Shown: positions 21,905-31,014 of the stretch, one piece after another
Layout: each line of letters starts with the position of its first letter
Numbering within the stretch: the first letter of the stretch is position 1
Assembly (NCBI RefSeq): GCF_001854125.1
Contig: NZ_CP017715.1
Coordinates: forward strand, 1,860,001-1,924,000
Direction: 5' to 3'
Origin: Marinobacter salinus
GTDB taxonomy: Bacteria > Pseudomonadota > Gammaproteobacteria > Pseudomonadales > Oleiphilaceae
Length of the DNA stretch: 64,000 nucleotides
The notes under the pieces: generated by a model
The model's database searches: none
Told to the model about the DNA's origin: nothing
Seen by the model: the letters and a program-made list of their open reading frames with translations, nothing else
Translations under genes and position numbers: made by a program

Positions 21905-22813
21905 ATGGATGCAAGCACCCCAACCAAAAAGATTCTCTCATTCAGCTGCCCGGCAGTCAGGCATCTGGCCTGGCTGTGCATGGCTCCCCAGCTTATTAGC
22001 AGTTCAAGCCTGTTCGAGCCCGGTCGCTACCTGCCCCCGGATTACCTGGACACTCTCCAGGCCTGGGACCGGAATCCAGAAAGCGCACCAAGGCTGCTCA
22101 GGGAGCCCCCCCAGCGAAGACTCGGATTTTACTTCGAGAGGCTCTACGAGGTACTCCTCTCAGATTTGCTTGGCTGGGATATCCTGCTCAAAAATGCACA
22201 GATCCAATCAAACGGACGAACGCTCGGAGAGCTGGATTTTATTGCCCATAACCCGATAGACGACCGGATTGAGCACCACGAAATTGCCATTAAGTACTAT
22301 CTCGGTGTCCCGCGCGGGAGCCATGAAGCTCTATGGTACGGACCCAATGCCCGGGACCGCCTGGACCTGAAAAGCGACAGGCTGATCAACCATCAAAGCA
22401 GACGGACGCACCAACCGGAGACCCTGGAACTACTTAAGAGACACGGTATCGCCGGTCCCATAACAGCCCGAGTGTTCATGCCGGGATATCTCTTTTACCC
22501 ACTAAATGAGCCAATCTCCGCCCCCGGCTCGGCACCCTCAAACCACCTTTACGGGTGGTGGGCATACGCCAGCGAAGTCACTAAGGCCGACACTGCAAGC
22601 TGGGTACTATTGCAAAAGCCGCACTGGGTAGGTCCCTGGCACCAGTCGGAAGCTCCGCAACCGCAAGAATCCACGCAGGCACTGACCATGATCGATCACG
22701 ATCAAATCCCGCGCCTGTTTGCGGAGCTTGCATACGACCGGGCCAGCGATACATGGTGCGAGCAAAGGCGATTATTCATCGTGCCCGGCTCCTGGCCAGC
22801 AGGGGCTAAATAG
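21905..22813 (+). CDS. DUF1853 family protein
   Basis: A cytoplasmic protein of 302 aa matching the DUF1853 family by its motif series: RRLGFYFERLYEVLL (about residue 75), ELDFIAHNP and HHEIAIKYYLGV (about residues 110-135). The sequence ELDF...HHEIAIKYY resembles the acidic and Lys residues of a restriction-endonuclease-like (PD-(D/E)XK) fold: D and E-x-K spacing is visible. That is inference. The ATG at 21905 is chosen; a GTG at 21857 would add 16 residues. No function is known. Confidence 0.8.
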   Translation: MDASTPTKKILSFSCPAVRHLAWLCMAPQLISSSSLFEPGRYLPPDYLDTLQAWDRNPESAPRLLREPPQRRLGFYFERLYEVLLSDLLGWDILLKNAQIQSNGRTLGELDFIAHNPIDDRIEHHEIAIKYYLGVPRGSHEALWYGPNARDRLDLKSDRLINHQSRRTHQPETLELLKRHGIAGPITARVFMPGYLFYPLNEPISAPGSAPSNHLYGWWAYASEVTKADTASWVLLQKPHWVGPWHQSEAPQPQESTQALTMIDHDQIPRLFAELAYDRASDTWCEQRRLFIVPGSWPAGAK

Positions 22814-23024
22814 GGTTGAACTGCAGTACGCTTGCTTGGGGGCATGTCTTCGGTCCCTGAAGATGTGAGTGTTGTCCTGGCTCATCCTGAGCGAAACCGA
22901 TTATAACGAGCACTGCATTGGATGTAACCCCAACGCATCCAGCGACAGCTTCAAATGGGAGGTTGACCACAAGAACTTTCTCCTTCACCCTAATCTGGTT
23001 TCATTACGCAACCGGAGAGAGTTT

Positions 23025-24050
23025 GTGACCGAATATAAAAATCGTGCAGTTGTACTCAAACAACGCCCGCAGGGGGAGATTCAGGACGGTGACCTGGTGA
23101 TGGAGGAGCGCCCCGTTCGCTCGCCCAACGAGGGCGAGGTCGTCGCGCAGATACTCTGGCTGTCTCTGGACCCTTACATGCGTCCGCGCATGAACGATGC
23201 CAAAGGTTATATGGATCCGATCGGCATTGATGAACCGATTGTTGGTGAAAGCGTGGCACGAGTCGTTGAATCGAGGTCTGACAATCTGAAGGAAGGAGAT
23301 CTCGTTACTTGCTATTCCGGTTGGCAGGAATACGTCACATTTCCCGGTGACGCTCCTATGGTGTACAAGATTCATCAGAAAGACTCCGTACCACTGCAAA
23401 CATATCTCGGCGTCGCCGGTATGCCGGGTCGCACCGGCTATTGCGGCCTGATGTATGTCGGTAAACCAAAAGCTGGCGAAACCGTGGTTGTCTCTGCCGC
23501 ATCGGGCCCGGTGGGCACGGTCGTCGGCCAGACGGCCAAGATCGAAGGCTGCCGCGTGGTCGGCGTCGCTGGTGGTCCGGAAAAATGCAACTTTGTCGTT
23601 AATGAACTGGGATTTGACGCCTGCGTGGACTACAAAGCCGGCAATCTGGAAGCAGACCTCAAGGCAGCGTGCCCGGACGGAATTGACATCTACTTTGAGA
23701 ACGTCGGCGGTGCCGTTACCCGGGCTGTCGCGCCTCTGTTAAACCACGGAGCGCGGGTGCCCATCTGCGGGTATGTGTCTGCCTATAACGCGACGGATAT
23801 GGCCAGTGTGGAAACGCCGTTCCATGTGCTCAAGGCTCTGGATCCGGTTCCGGAGCACCGTTTCTTCCTTGTTACCGAGTGGCAGGACAAGCATCAGGAG
23901 ATTACCGACATCCTGACCTCTCGCATTGCTTCCGGTGAGATCAAGTACCGGGAGACCGTAGCGGAAGGTCTTGAAAACGCCATTGATGCTTTCAAGGGTA
24001 TGCTCAAAGGAAAGAACTTTGGCAAGCAGCTTGTCCATATCGCGGATTGA
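23025..24050 (+). CDS. NADP-dependent oxidoreductase, CurA/leukotriene B4 dehydrogenase-like
   Basis: A zinc-free medium-chain reductase that acts on alpha,beta-unsaturated carbonyls. The product is 341 aa from a GTG with GGAGAG just upstream, matching the usual 340-345 aa; the frame is open to 22869, but that part looks non-coding. WLSLDPYMRPRM and GMPGRTGYCGLM are family signatures. SAASGPVGTVVGQTAKIEG is the NADP-binding glycine-rich segment (about residues 155-175). The C-terminus GKNFGKQLVHI is conserved. The substrate is not predictable. Confidence 0.9.
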   Translation: MTEYKNRAVVLKQRPQGEIQDGDLVMEERPVRSPNEGEVVAQILWLSLDPYMRPRMNDAKGYMDPIGIDEPIVGESVARVVESRSDNLKEGDLVTCYSGWQEYVTFPGDAPMVYKIHQKDSVPLQTYLGVAGMPGRTGYCGLMYVGKPKAGETVVVSAASGPVGTVVGQTAKIEGCRVVGVAGGPEKCNFVVNELGFDACVDYKAGNLEADLKAACPDGIDIYFENVGGAVTRAVAPLLNHGARVPICGYVSAYNATDMASVETPFHVLKALDPVPEHRFFLVTEWQDKHQEITDILTSRIASGEIKYRETVAEGLENAIDAFKGMLKGKNFGKQLVHIAD

Positions 24051-24072
24051 CTGCTGCCACAGGCAATTGAAA

Positions 24073-24115
24073 ACCGGGAAGGTTACTCGGCAATTCTGAG
24101 CAGAACCTTCCCGGT
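24073..24115. terminator. Shared hairpin terminator between convergent reductase genes
   Basis: A perfect 12-bp inverted repeat (24073-24084 with 24104-24115) has a 19-nt loop. T-rich sequence lies on the plus-strand exit side, and TTTTC lies on the minus-strand exit side. The repeat includes the last codons of the minus-strand quinone reductase, so coding sequence doubles as terminator. Confidence 0.6.
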
Positions 24116-25051
24116 ATTTCTGTTTTCCGCGACGTGAGCCATGGCCTCCTCGACTTCCTCGATAGGCCATGTGCTGTCAATCAAGGGTTCAATCTGGCCA
24201 GCACTGAGCAGCGGCCAGACATGCCGGTGCAGTGCCTGCATCACGCGACCCTTGTCTTCCACTGTCCGGGACCGAAGGGTGGAGCCAATCAGCCTGTGAC
24301 GCTTCACCAACATTACCCCGAGATCCACTTCCGCAGAACGACCACCCATCAGGCCGATCAAAACAATCCGGCCGTCCACATTCAGGACTTTCTGGTCCTC
24401 CGCGATGTAAGCGCCGCCAACAGGGTCGAGCACCATGTCTACACCGCCCCAACTCTTTACGGCATCCACAAAGGATCCTTCTTTCCGGTTCCAGACACCA
24501 CTGGCGCCCAGATTGCGGCAGATCTCAAGTTTTTTCTCATCCCCCGCCGTAGCGAAAACAGGATTGCCGAATGCCGTCGCAAGCTGGATAACGGCCGTCC
24601 CCAAACCACTGGCGGCCGCATGAAGAAGCATGCGCTCTCCCGGTTTCAAGCCTGCTTCCTGGTACAGATTTAACCATGCGGTGGCAAACACTTCCGGGAT
24701 AGCCGCGGCTTTTTTAAGCGAATAACCTTTCGGGATGGGCAAGACCTGCACCGCAGGGACGATAACCCTGGTTGCATAGCCGCCGCCGGTAAGAAGCGCG
24801 CACACCTCGTCTCCCGGCTCAAAGCCAGTCACATCTTCACCTGTTGCAGAGATACGACCACTCACCTCAAGGCCCAGAGTGTCTGAGGCACCGGGAGGTG
24901 GTGGATAGACTCCCGCCCGCTGCATCAAATCCGCCCGGTTGATAGCCGTCCAGACAACATCGATTACAACGTGGTCTGCAGGCAGTTCCTCGAAAGGCTC
25001 GCATGACTCCCAGCTCAGGGAGTCACCAGTGACTTTAATGGCTTTCATCAT
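24083..25051 (-). CDS. NAD(P)H quinone oxidoreductase, PIG3 family
   Basis: A medium-chain dehydrogenase/reductase of the quinone reductase (TP53I3/PIG3) group, 322 aa. Signatures are INRADLMQRAGVYPPPPGAS near residue 40, GLEVSGRI, and the cofactor motif HAAASGLGTAVIQLA (about residues 145-160). No structural-zinc Cys cluster is seen. It is the last gene of the minus-strand run that starts at glycerate kinase, 30 nt after the glycosyltransferase. Whether it belongs functionally to glucosylglycerate metabolism is doubtful. Confidence 0.9.
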   Translation of the reverse strand: MMKAIKVTGDSLSWESCEPFEELPADHVVIDVVWTAINRADLMQRAGVYPPPPGASDTLGLEVSGRISATGEDVTGFEPGDEVCALLTGGGYATRVIVPAVQVLPIPKGYSLKKAAAIPEVFATAWLNLYQEAGLKPGERMLLHAAASGLGTAVIQLATAFGNPVFATAGDEKKLEICRNLGASGVWNRKEGSFVDAVKSWGGVDMVLDPVGGAYIAEDQKVLNVDGRIVLIGLMGGRSAEVDLGVMLVKRHRLIGSTLRSRTVEDKGRVMQALHRHVWPLLSAGQIEPLIDSTWPIEEVEEAMAHVAENRNTGKVLLRIAE

Positions 25052-25081
25052 GTCTGAGATCCCGGTATTTTAAATATCCAC

Positions 25082-26203
25082 TCAGGATACCCCATGTTTT
25101 TCCAGGGTTGTAATGATGATACTTTCATAGGCGTTTGACAGCCTGGACAACCCCCAACCGGAGGGGGCCTGAGAGCGCGCTGAATTCTGCATTAACCTGA
25201 TCAGACAATCAGCTGCGGCTCTGGCCTCAGCCTCCGGATGGCCGGGGTCGCTGCGGTATAACTGGGACGACGGTACATACTCGGGATAGGCCAGGCGATC
25301 GGGCGCCAAAGCCAGGCACCCAGATGCCATGGCCTCCAGCATGGACAAGCCCTGAAAATCATGAAGAGCCGTTGAGATGACGACATCGGCCTCCGTCAGC
25401 AACTGATCGTAATCAGAACGGCTGGCGAGAAAGCCCCAGTTGACAATCCGGTTGCCGTGGCGCTCGCGAATAGTGTCAAACACCCCCGGACGATGCCGGA
25501 ACTGCTCACCGACAACACTCAAGCGGAAGTCCTGGCCCCGGTTCACCAGCTCATCCAGAAAAAGGGCAAGTCTGTCCGGACCTTTGTCGTATTCCCACCG
25601 GTGGTTCCACAACAAGTGCGGGCATTGCCGCTGCAAAGGCCTGATGCGTTCCACAAACAGGCTGTCCTCGATGGGAACCGGCAAAACCCGGGACTTATCT
25701 GTTAACTCGTCGAGTACGCCGCCCGGCAAGCCATCAGGCAGTTTCCTGAACAATTGCCCCACGCCCTCCAGAAAGCTTCGTCGATTCCAGTCACTGTTAA
25801 ACAACACCTGGTGGGCCGCGATGGCGCTGTAGAGATTGACAATCTGTGGGTCAATACTGGCGTGCTGCTCTTCAGATTCCGGGTAGGCAAACTGGTTTTC
25901 ATGCATGTACAGAAGCGATGGCGTGTTGGCCAGGTGCGGATGGAAGCCCCGGATGGACGCAAGGTCCACCATGGAAGTTACCAACAACAGATCCCAGCTT
26001 TCCTGTAAGCGGGGTTCTGTCAGCCAGGTCAACGCATTGCCACGAATCCGCCAGCGAAAAAACCGTGGCGGAAGGCTGAGCACATGCCATTCAAACCCGG
26101 GCTGACTGGCCACCAACTGCTCACGCCAACGACGGTGGCTTCCGGCGTCATAGGCGGAAAGCAGCAGGATCCGGGGCTTTCTTGAAGAGGTCTTTTCGGA
26201 CAT
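25082..26203 (-). CDS. DUF3524 glycosyltransferase, tRNA-queuosine alpha-mannosyltransferase-like (GTDC1 type)
   Basis: A 373-aa GT-B protein. The N-terminal DUF3524 domain (about residues 10-180) begins RILLLSAYDAGSHRRWREQL and contains YMHENQFAYP, the pattern shared with vertebrate GTDC1. The C-terminal domain is GT4-like with QGLSMLEAMASGCLALAP, carrying the sugar-nucleotide Glu. The family transfers mannose to queuosine in tRNA-Asp. The gene starts 14 nt after the phosphorylase stop, in an operon for glucosylglycerate. A different sugar acceptor in this context cannot be ruled out. Confidence 0.8.
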   Translation of the reverse strand: MSEKTSSRKPRILLLSAYDAGSHRRWREQLVASQPGFEWHVLSLPPRFFRWRIRGNALTWLTEPRLQESWDLLLVTSMVDLASIRGFHPHLANTPSLLYMHENQFAYPESEEQHASIDPQIVNLYSAIAAHQVLFNSDWNRRSFLEGVGQLFRKLPDGLPGGVLDELTDKSRVLPVPIEDSLFVERIRPLQRQCPHLLWNHRWEYDKGPDRLALFLDELVNRGQDFRLSVVGEQFRHRPGVFDTIRERHGNRIVNWGFLASRSDYDQLLTEADVVISTALHDFQGLSMLEAMASGCLALAPDRLAYPEYVPSSQLYRSDPGHPEAEARAAADCLIRLMQNSARSQAPSGWGLSRLSNAYESIIITTLEKHGVS

Positions 26204-26217
26204 GGGCGCATTCTGCC

Positions 26218-27948
26218 CTACTCCCGATTGGACAACCAGATACTCTGATAGGGTTTCAATGTAATGCAGCCGGAAAGATCGTCAATTTCCATACCCGAGA
26301 TCAAATCGAGCCAGTGATCCGTTCCAATCAGGTTGATATCACTGAGAGCGACCTGCTGCACTTCGTCACTGATATTGTGGATACAAAACACCGATTGGTC
26401 CCGCCGCATACTCTGGCGCCAGAACGCGAAAAGCTGCAAGCCAAGGTGCAATGTGAACTGAGTGGCATTGGGGTGAAACGCCGGCTGTTTCCGGCGAATG
26501 GCAATCAAGCGCTTGAGTTCATTATAGGCCTTGCTGTGATGACTCAAAGGGTTGGCGAGCTCACCCTCCAGGTCGTCCAGCTGCCACTGGCTGCGATTGA
26601 TCGATCGCAGCCGCCCGGTGTGTTCCACTCGCTCAGTGTCGTTCTCGGTTGCCAGCAGGCTGTGTATGTAAAAGGCGGGAATGCCTTCCAGAGCGAGCAT
26701 CACGGTGTGGGCACAGATAAACCGCTGTAACTGCCAATGGTCCGCACCGGCTTCTGCGGTGCCTTTCAGTGCGTCATAAAGAGCGATATTGATTTCGTAG
26801 GGCTGGTCCCGGCCATCCGGCGTGCGGCGATAGGAGACCTTGCCTCCGAATGAGTCCATGGTATTGATCAGCCGTTGCTTTTCATCATCTGTCAGCAATC
26901 CGTCAGTTGGGCGCATGCCAATGCCATCATGCGACGCAATAAAGTTCAGGTAGGTAGTGCCCATCTGAGCCGGCGGCATACTCATTAGCCAGGTTTTCAA
27001 GTGCTTGCAGTCACCCGTTACCAATGTATTGATCAACAGAGGCGGCAGCGAGAAGTTATAGATCACATGGGCTTCGTTGGCGTTGCCAAAATAAGTGAGG
27101 TTCTCGCGATTGGGCACATTGGTCTCTGTAATCACTACAGCCGAAGGACTGTGGTGTTCAATCAGTAACCTCAGGATCTTGATCAGCTCATGGGTCTGTT
27201 GCAGATGAATGCAGGGCGTACCCGGCTCCTTCCAGAGAAACGCCACTGCGTCGAACCGGAAAATGATGACACCGCGCTCAAGATAATGGCGAATGATGGC
27301 CACAAACTCGGTCAACACCTTTGGATTGGCAAAGTTCAGGTCAACCTGATCCTCGCTGAAGGTGCACCACACGTAACGTTCACCGTCGTCAGTCTGGACC
27401 GGATTCAACAATGGAGACGTGCGGGGACGAACCACGGCACTGAGGTCATCCTTCGGATTTCCCTCAAAAAAATAGTCCTTACCTGGATCCACGCGTTTCC
27501 GGAAATTTTCAAACCAGCGGCTGCGGGCAGACATATGGTTGATCACCAGGTCGGACATCAATTTGAAGTCACCCGAAATCGCTTCAATGTCTTCCCAGCT
27601 ACCGTGGGATTCGTTGACCGCAAGATAATCCATTACCGAAAAGCCGTCATCCGAACTGTAGGGAAAAAACGGCAGGATATGGACGGATGAAAGACTGTCA
27701 GAGAGACAGTCTTTCAGAAACCTGTGCAGCGTCACCAGTGGTTTTTGATCGGCCTTTCGAACCGTATCAGCATAGGTAATCAGCAACACATCCGACTCAT
27801 CCCAGTTGTTCTGATGGGCCGGTGGGGGTGGGTGATCGGGGGGCACACCTATGGTGGCAAGGAGCTCATCAGCCAAAAATGCGCAGTCCAGTGCTGGATA
27901 AACCACCTCCAACATCGAGACCAGCTTGGCTTTCAAAGGCTGGGTCAT
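26218..27948 (-). CDS. Glucosylglycerate phosphorylase (GH13_18, sucrose-phosphorylase-like)
   Basis: Predicted to split glucosylglycerate with phosphate into glucose-1-phosphate and D-glycerate. The product is 576 aa of the GH13 subfamily 18. The nucleophile Asp is in IIFRFDAVAFLWKEPGTPC, the acid/base Glu in VVITETNVPNRENL and the transition-state Asp in IASHDGIGMRP. The FRFDAVAFLWKEPGT stretch is closer to glucosylglycerate phosphorylases than to sucrose phosphorylases, which read LDAVGY in that place. The start overlaps the gpgS stop (ATGA). Glycerate kinase and synthesis genes in the same operon support glucosylglycerate over sucrose as the substrate. Confidence 0.85.
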   Translation of the reverse strand: MTQPLKAKLVSMLEVVYPALDCAFLADELLATIGVPPDHPPPPAHQNNWDESDVLLITYADTVRKADQKPLVTLHRFLKDCLSDSLSSVHILPFFPYSSDDGFSVMDYLAVNESHGSWEDIEAISGDFKLMSDLVINHMSARSRWFENFRKRVDPGKDYFFEGNPKDDLSAVVRPRTSPLLNPVQTDDGERYVWCTFSEDQVDLNFANPKVLTEFVAIIRHYLERGVIIFRFDAVAFLWKEPGTPCIHLQQTHELIKILRLLIEHHSPSAVVITETNVPNRENLTYFGNANEAHVIYNFSLPPLLINTLVTGDCKHLKTWLMSMPPAQMGTTYLNFIASHDGIGMRPTDGLLTDDEKQRLINTMDSFGGKVSYRRTPDGRDQPYEINIALYDALKGTAEAGADHWQLQRFICAHTVMLALEGIPAFYIHSLLATENDTERVEHTGRLRSINRSQWQLDDLEGELANPLSHHSKAYNELKRLIAIRRKQPAFHPNATQFTLHLGLQLFAFWRQSMRRDQSVFCIHNISDEVQQVALSDINLIGTDHWLDLISGMEIDDLSGCITLKPYQSIWLSNRE

Positions 27949-29168
27949 GGGCGGAACTCCTCGTTGTCCAGCTCCACAGCCTCCTGAAGTTGTTCCTTGA
28001 TGTCCGGAAGAGCACTGGTTACCCGGTTCCAGCTTGGGATAAACGGCGTGTCCATCGGGTTATCGAGGAAATAAGCCCCGGCTCCCATGACATTCTGGGC
28101 GAACAGCTCGACCGCCTTCTCCTCCTTGTGACGATCGAAAGTCAGGCCATTGACAATGGCGTCGTTCTGGTAGGTTTCGACAAAATCCAGGGCGATCCGG
28201 AAATACGTTGCCTTGATGGTCCGGAACTTCTCGCTGGAGAAGATTTCGCCATTGGTGGCCAGCTTCCGGAAAAGAGCCTTGGAAATGTCCATGCTCATTT
28301 TAGACAGGCCACGACTGGCATCTTCCGGTGATAACTCCTGATGTTTATGATCGTAGACGTCAGCAATATCCACCTGGCACAGACGGTTAGTGGCGTAGTT
28401 CCGCTTCATCTCGGAAAGTACGCCGATTTCCAGTCCCCAGTCACTCGGTATGCGCAGGTCATTGATAACGTCTGTACGGAAAGAGAACTCGCCCGCCAGC
28501 GGATAACGGTAACTGTCGAGGTAATCCAGAAAATCGTTGGGGCCGCATACTTTCTTCAGCGCACGGATGAGCGGAGTCACCAGCAGTCGGCTGACCCGGC
28601 CATTCATTTTATTATCCGCAACTCGGGCGTAGTAGCCCTTGCAGAACATGTAGTTAAATCCGGGATTGGCGACCGGATAAATCAGGCGCGCGACCAGATC
28701 CCTGGAATACGTGAGAATGTCACAATCGTGCAGGGCCACCGATTTACTGACTCCGGAGGCCAGCACATAGCCGAAGCAGTACCAGACATTCCGGCCCTTG
28801 CCCATTTCCGTGGGAGCCAGATTCTGCTCCCGAAGTTTCATATCAATCGCGCGAAGTCGTGGACCATCGTTCCAGAGAACTTTGAAGTTCTGGGGAAGCT
28901 CAGAAAAGTACTCAAGGGCGTGGCGATATTGCGCTTCATCTGCCCTGTCCAGACCGATAACAATCTGCTCCAGATACGGCACTTTGGTCAGTTCGTGCAC
29001 GATATTCTTTAAAGCCGGCCCCTCCAGCTCGGAATAGAGTGAAGGCAGAACCAGGGACATGGGCCGGGCCTTGCGAAAGCTCATCAGCTCTTCTTCTATA
29101 TCTTCAACCGGCCGGCGAACCAGATTATGCAGGGTTGTGATAATTCCGTTCTGGTAAAAGTCGCCCAT
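27945..29168 (-). CDS. gpgS: Glucosyl-3-phosphoglycerate synthase
   Basis: Transfers glucose from NDP-glucose to 3-phosphoglycerate, the first step to the compatible solute glucosylglycerate. The product is 407 aa of the GT81 (GT-A) type. Metal-binding DxD lies in SVALHDCDILTYSRDL (about residue 145), with a nucleotide-sugar region around LVLPSLYSELEGPAL. YPLAGEFSFR matches the conserved GEFA-like loop. It lies 14 nt after the phosphatase gene and overlaps the phosphorylase gene. Confidence 0.9.
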   Translation of the reverse strand: MGDFYQNGIITTLHNLVRRPVEDIEEELMSFRKARPMSLVLPSLYSELEGPALKNIVHELTKVPYLEQIVIGLDRADEAQYRHALEYFSELPQNFKVLWNDGPRLRAIDMKLREQNLAPTEMGKGRNVWYCFGYVLASGVSKSVALHDCDILTYSRDLVARLIYPVANPGFNYMFCKGYYARVADNKMNGRVSRLLVTPLIRALKKVCGPNDFLDYLDSYRYPLAGEFSFRTDVINDLRIPSDWGLEIGVLSEMKRNYATNRLCQVDIADVYDHKHQELSPEDASRGLSKMSMDISKALFRKLATNGEIFSSEKFRTIKATYFRIALDFVETYQNDAIVNGLTFDRHKEEKAVELFAQNVMGAGAYFLDNPMDTPFIPSWNRVTSALPDIKEQLQEAVELDNEEFRP

Positions 29169-29182
29169 GGCGGCTCTCCTCT

Positions 29183-29986
29183 CTAATACCCGTACTCAAA
29201 CAGGAGGTTAAGGACACACTCATTCCAGCCCTCCGGGCCGGGTTTGATGGAACGCATAGCATGTTTGGCCGATGGCAACTGCACCTCATCGCTGTTAACA
29301 CCACGAATGACAACGGGGATGTCCGCCGATTCGAGCATCTGCTGATCATTCGGGCTATCTCCAAGCGCGATGGCGATCACCTCCTCCCCTCCGTGCTGCT
29401 CCCGGTATTTATCCAGCAAAAAGCGGGCCCCATCGGATTTATCAAAAATCCCCATGGCGTGAAAGAATCTACCTCCCTGGACCAGGCGCAGGTTTTCTGC
29501 TGCCAGCGCAGACCTGAACGCAGCCAGTTCATCGTCAGAACCCTCCCAGATCAACGGTTCCGTACCAAGGCGCTCCTTCGCACGTTTGGCAGACTCTGCA
29601 TCCAGGCCCGTGGCATCGGCCAACTCTGGGACTGACATGTCCTCAAAGCCCCGAAACCGGGCACCCGCTTCTCTCTGAACCGCCAAAACCTTCAATACTT
29701 CAACCCGGGGCGCCCCAAAATTCACCACCTGTTCGTCATCATTGCCAAAGGTTTTTGCAGGAATCACCACAGCCGCACCATTTTCAACAATGAATGGGTC
29801 GGTATTTCCCAGCTCCCGACGCAGACTGCGGACCTCTGGAGCCGTTTTGCTGGAGTTGAGAATCAGTGGAATGCTGGCGGCCTCCAGCCTTTGCAAAGCA
29901 GGGCGTGCGGCATCCCATCGATAGTTTTCATGATTGAGTAAGGTACCGTCCAGGTCAGAAAAGATCAGCAACCGGGGTTTTGTCAT
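29183..29986 (-). CDS. gpgP: Glucosyl-3-phosphoglycerate phosphatase (HAD, mannosyl-3-phosphoglycerate phosphatase family)
   Basis: Dephosphorylates glucosyl-3-phosphoglycerate to glucosylglycerate. The product is 267 aa. HAD motif I is IFSDLDGTLLNHENY (nucleophile and acid Asp), motif II is LILNSSKTAPEV, and motif IV is IALGDSPNDQQML. The family (MpgP/YedP) acts on mannosyl or glucosyl phosphoglycerates. The neighbour gpgS decides for the glucosyl substrate. It lies 12 nt after glycerate kinase. Confidence 0.88.
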   Translation of the reverse strand: MTKPRLLIFSDLDGTLLNHENYRWDAARPALQRLEAASIPLILNSSKTAPEVRSLRRELGNTDPFIVENGAAVVIPAKTFGNDDEQVVNFGAPRVEVLKVLAVQREAGARFRGFEDMSVPELADATGLDAESAKRAKERLGTEPLIWEGSDDELAAFRSALAAENLRLVQGGRFFHAMGIFDKSDGARFLLDKYREQHGGEEVIAIALGDSPNDQQMLESADIPVVIRGVNSDEVQLPSAKHAMRSIKPGPEGWNECVLNLLFEYGY

Positions 29987-29998
29987 GGGTTGTCTCCG

Positions 29999-30937
29999 TC
30001 AATGGGCTCGGAATCTGGGCTTGCCAAGGGAGTGATCCTCTCCTACCTCAATGAGGACATCTGCCCTGCGCGGCATTTCCTTCAGGCAAAACCGTGTCAC
30101 GCGTTCGTAGTGCATAATGAAGCGAGCGACCTCGTCATCGCCCATTATGCGCAGATTTTGTGCGCCTCTTTTCGTGACGCCCTGATCTGGTGCGCCAGAA
30201 AGCTTCGCCGCTAATTTATGCTCCTGAAGAGTGCGCCATTCGAGAACGCTCTCCATGGAAGGTGCCTTGAGCATCACCAGGTTATCAAGTTGGTCGAATA
30301 GCCGATGGTAATCGCCCTTAAGGCACTCATTGACATAGTGTCGCCAAGTTCCAGAGGCATCTTCCTCTGCTTCAAGTCGATTGATGGGACGTTCCAGCGC
30401 AGCATCAGGCTCTGGATGGGCACCCAGGCACCAGCCCTCAAAAAGAATCACCTCTGCCCGACCGTTAAACACGGGCCAGGCATCGGCAGGAACCCTGTCA
30501 TCAATGGACTTGTCAAAGGCAGGGATCGGCGTAAATCCATCTGGCGGCGCTGCCTGGAGCTTCCTGATGATCTGCAAGCCCAGTTCGACGTCGTGTGTTC
30601 CAGGCACACCCCTGGTCACAAACAGGGGGTGGACGCGGGCTGCAAGTTCCCGGCGCTCCCCTCTGGTAAGGTAGATGTCATCAAGGGAAAGGCTGGCAGC
30701 CGGACAGTTCCGGTGTTTCCCGAGAATCTCGCGAAGAAACAGAGTCAACGTCGATTTTCCAGTGCCCTGAGCGCCGTGAATACCCACGACAACAGGCCGC
30801 TCTTCCCTTTGATAAAGTTCCAGAATATGGTCCACGAGCGGAAGAATGGTCTGTTCCACCGTGCGGGCGTACGTTTCGGGGAGCCCTTCCTGCGCGATCA
30901 GGGCCTTGATGGTTCTGTTAAGCTCGCTGTCTGACAC
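29999..30937 (-). CDS. D-glycerate 3-kinase (GLYK family)
   Basis: Phosphorylates D-glycerate to 3-phosphoglycerate. The product is a P-loop kinase of 312 aa, with Walker A VGIHGAQGTGKSTLT near residue 50 and the conserved LSLDDIYLTRGER and TRGVPGTHDVELG segments of plant/yeast-type glycerate kinases and bacterial relatives. The start is GTG at 30937. It is the first gene of the operon and closes the loop, returning glycerate released by the phosphorylase to the GpgS substrate pool. It is divergent from selO with 77 nt between. Confidence 0.88.
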   Translation of the reverse strand: MSDSELNRTIKALIAQEGLPETYARTVEQTILPLVDHILELYQREERPVVVGIHGAQGTGKSTLTLFLREILGKHRNCPAASLSLDDIYLTRGERRELAARVHPLFVTRGVPGTHDVELGLQIIRKLQAAPPDGFTPIPAFDKSIDDRVPADAWPVFNGRAEVILFEGWCLGAHPEPDAALERPINRLEAEEDASGTWRHYVNECLKGDYHRLFDQLDNLVMLKAPSMESVLEWRTLQEHKLAAKLSGAPDQGVTKRGAQNLRIMGDDEVARFIMHYERVTRFCLKEMPRRADVLIEVGEDHSLGKPRFRAH

Positions 30938-31014
30938 GTTGGTTTTCCGGCTCGTATAAGTGGTTGTAGATTAATAACAGCAGTATTCGTACCAAATGGG
31001 AGTATAGGCATTTT

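Noticed and set aside
26218..27948. Sucrose phosphorylase as the function of the GH13_18 gene
   Set aside because: The nucleophile-region sequence and the operon with gpgS, gpgP and glycerate kinase point to glucosylglycerate instead.
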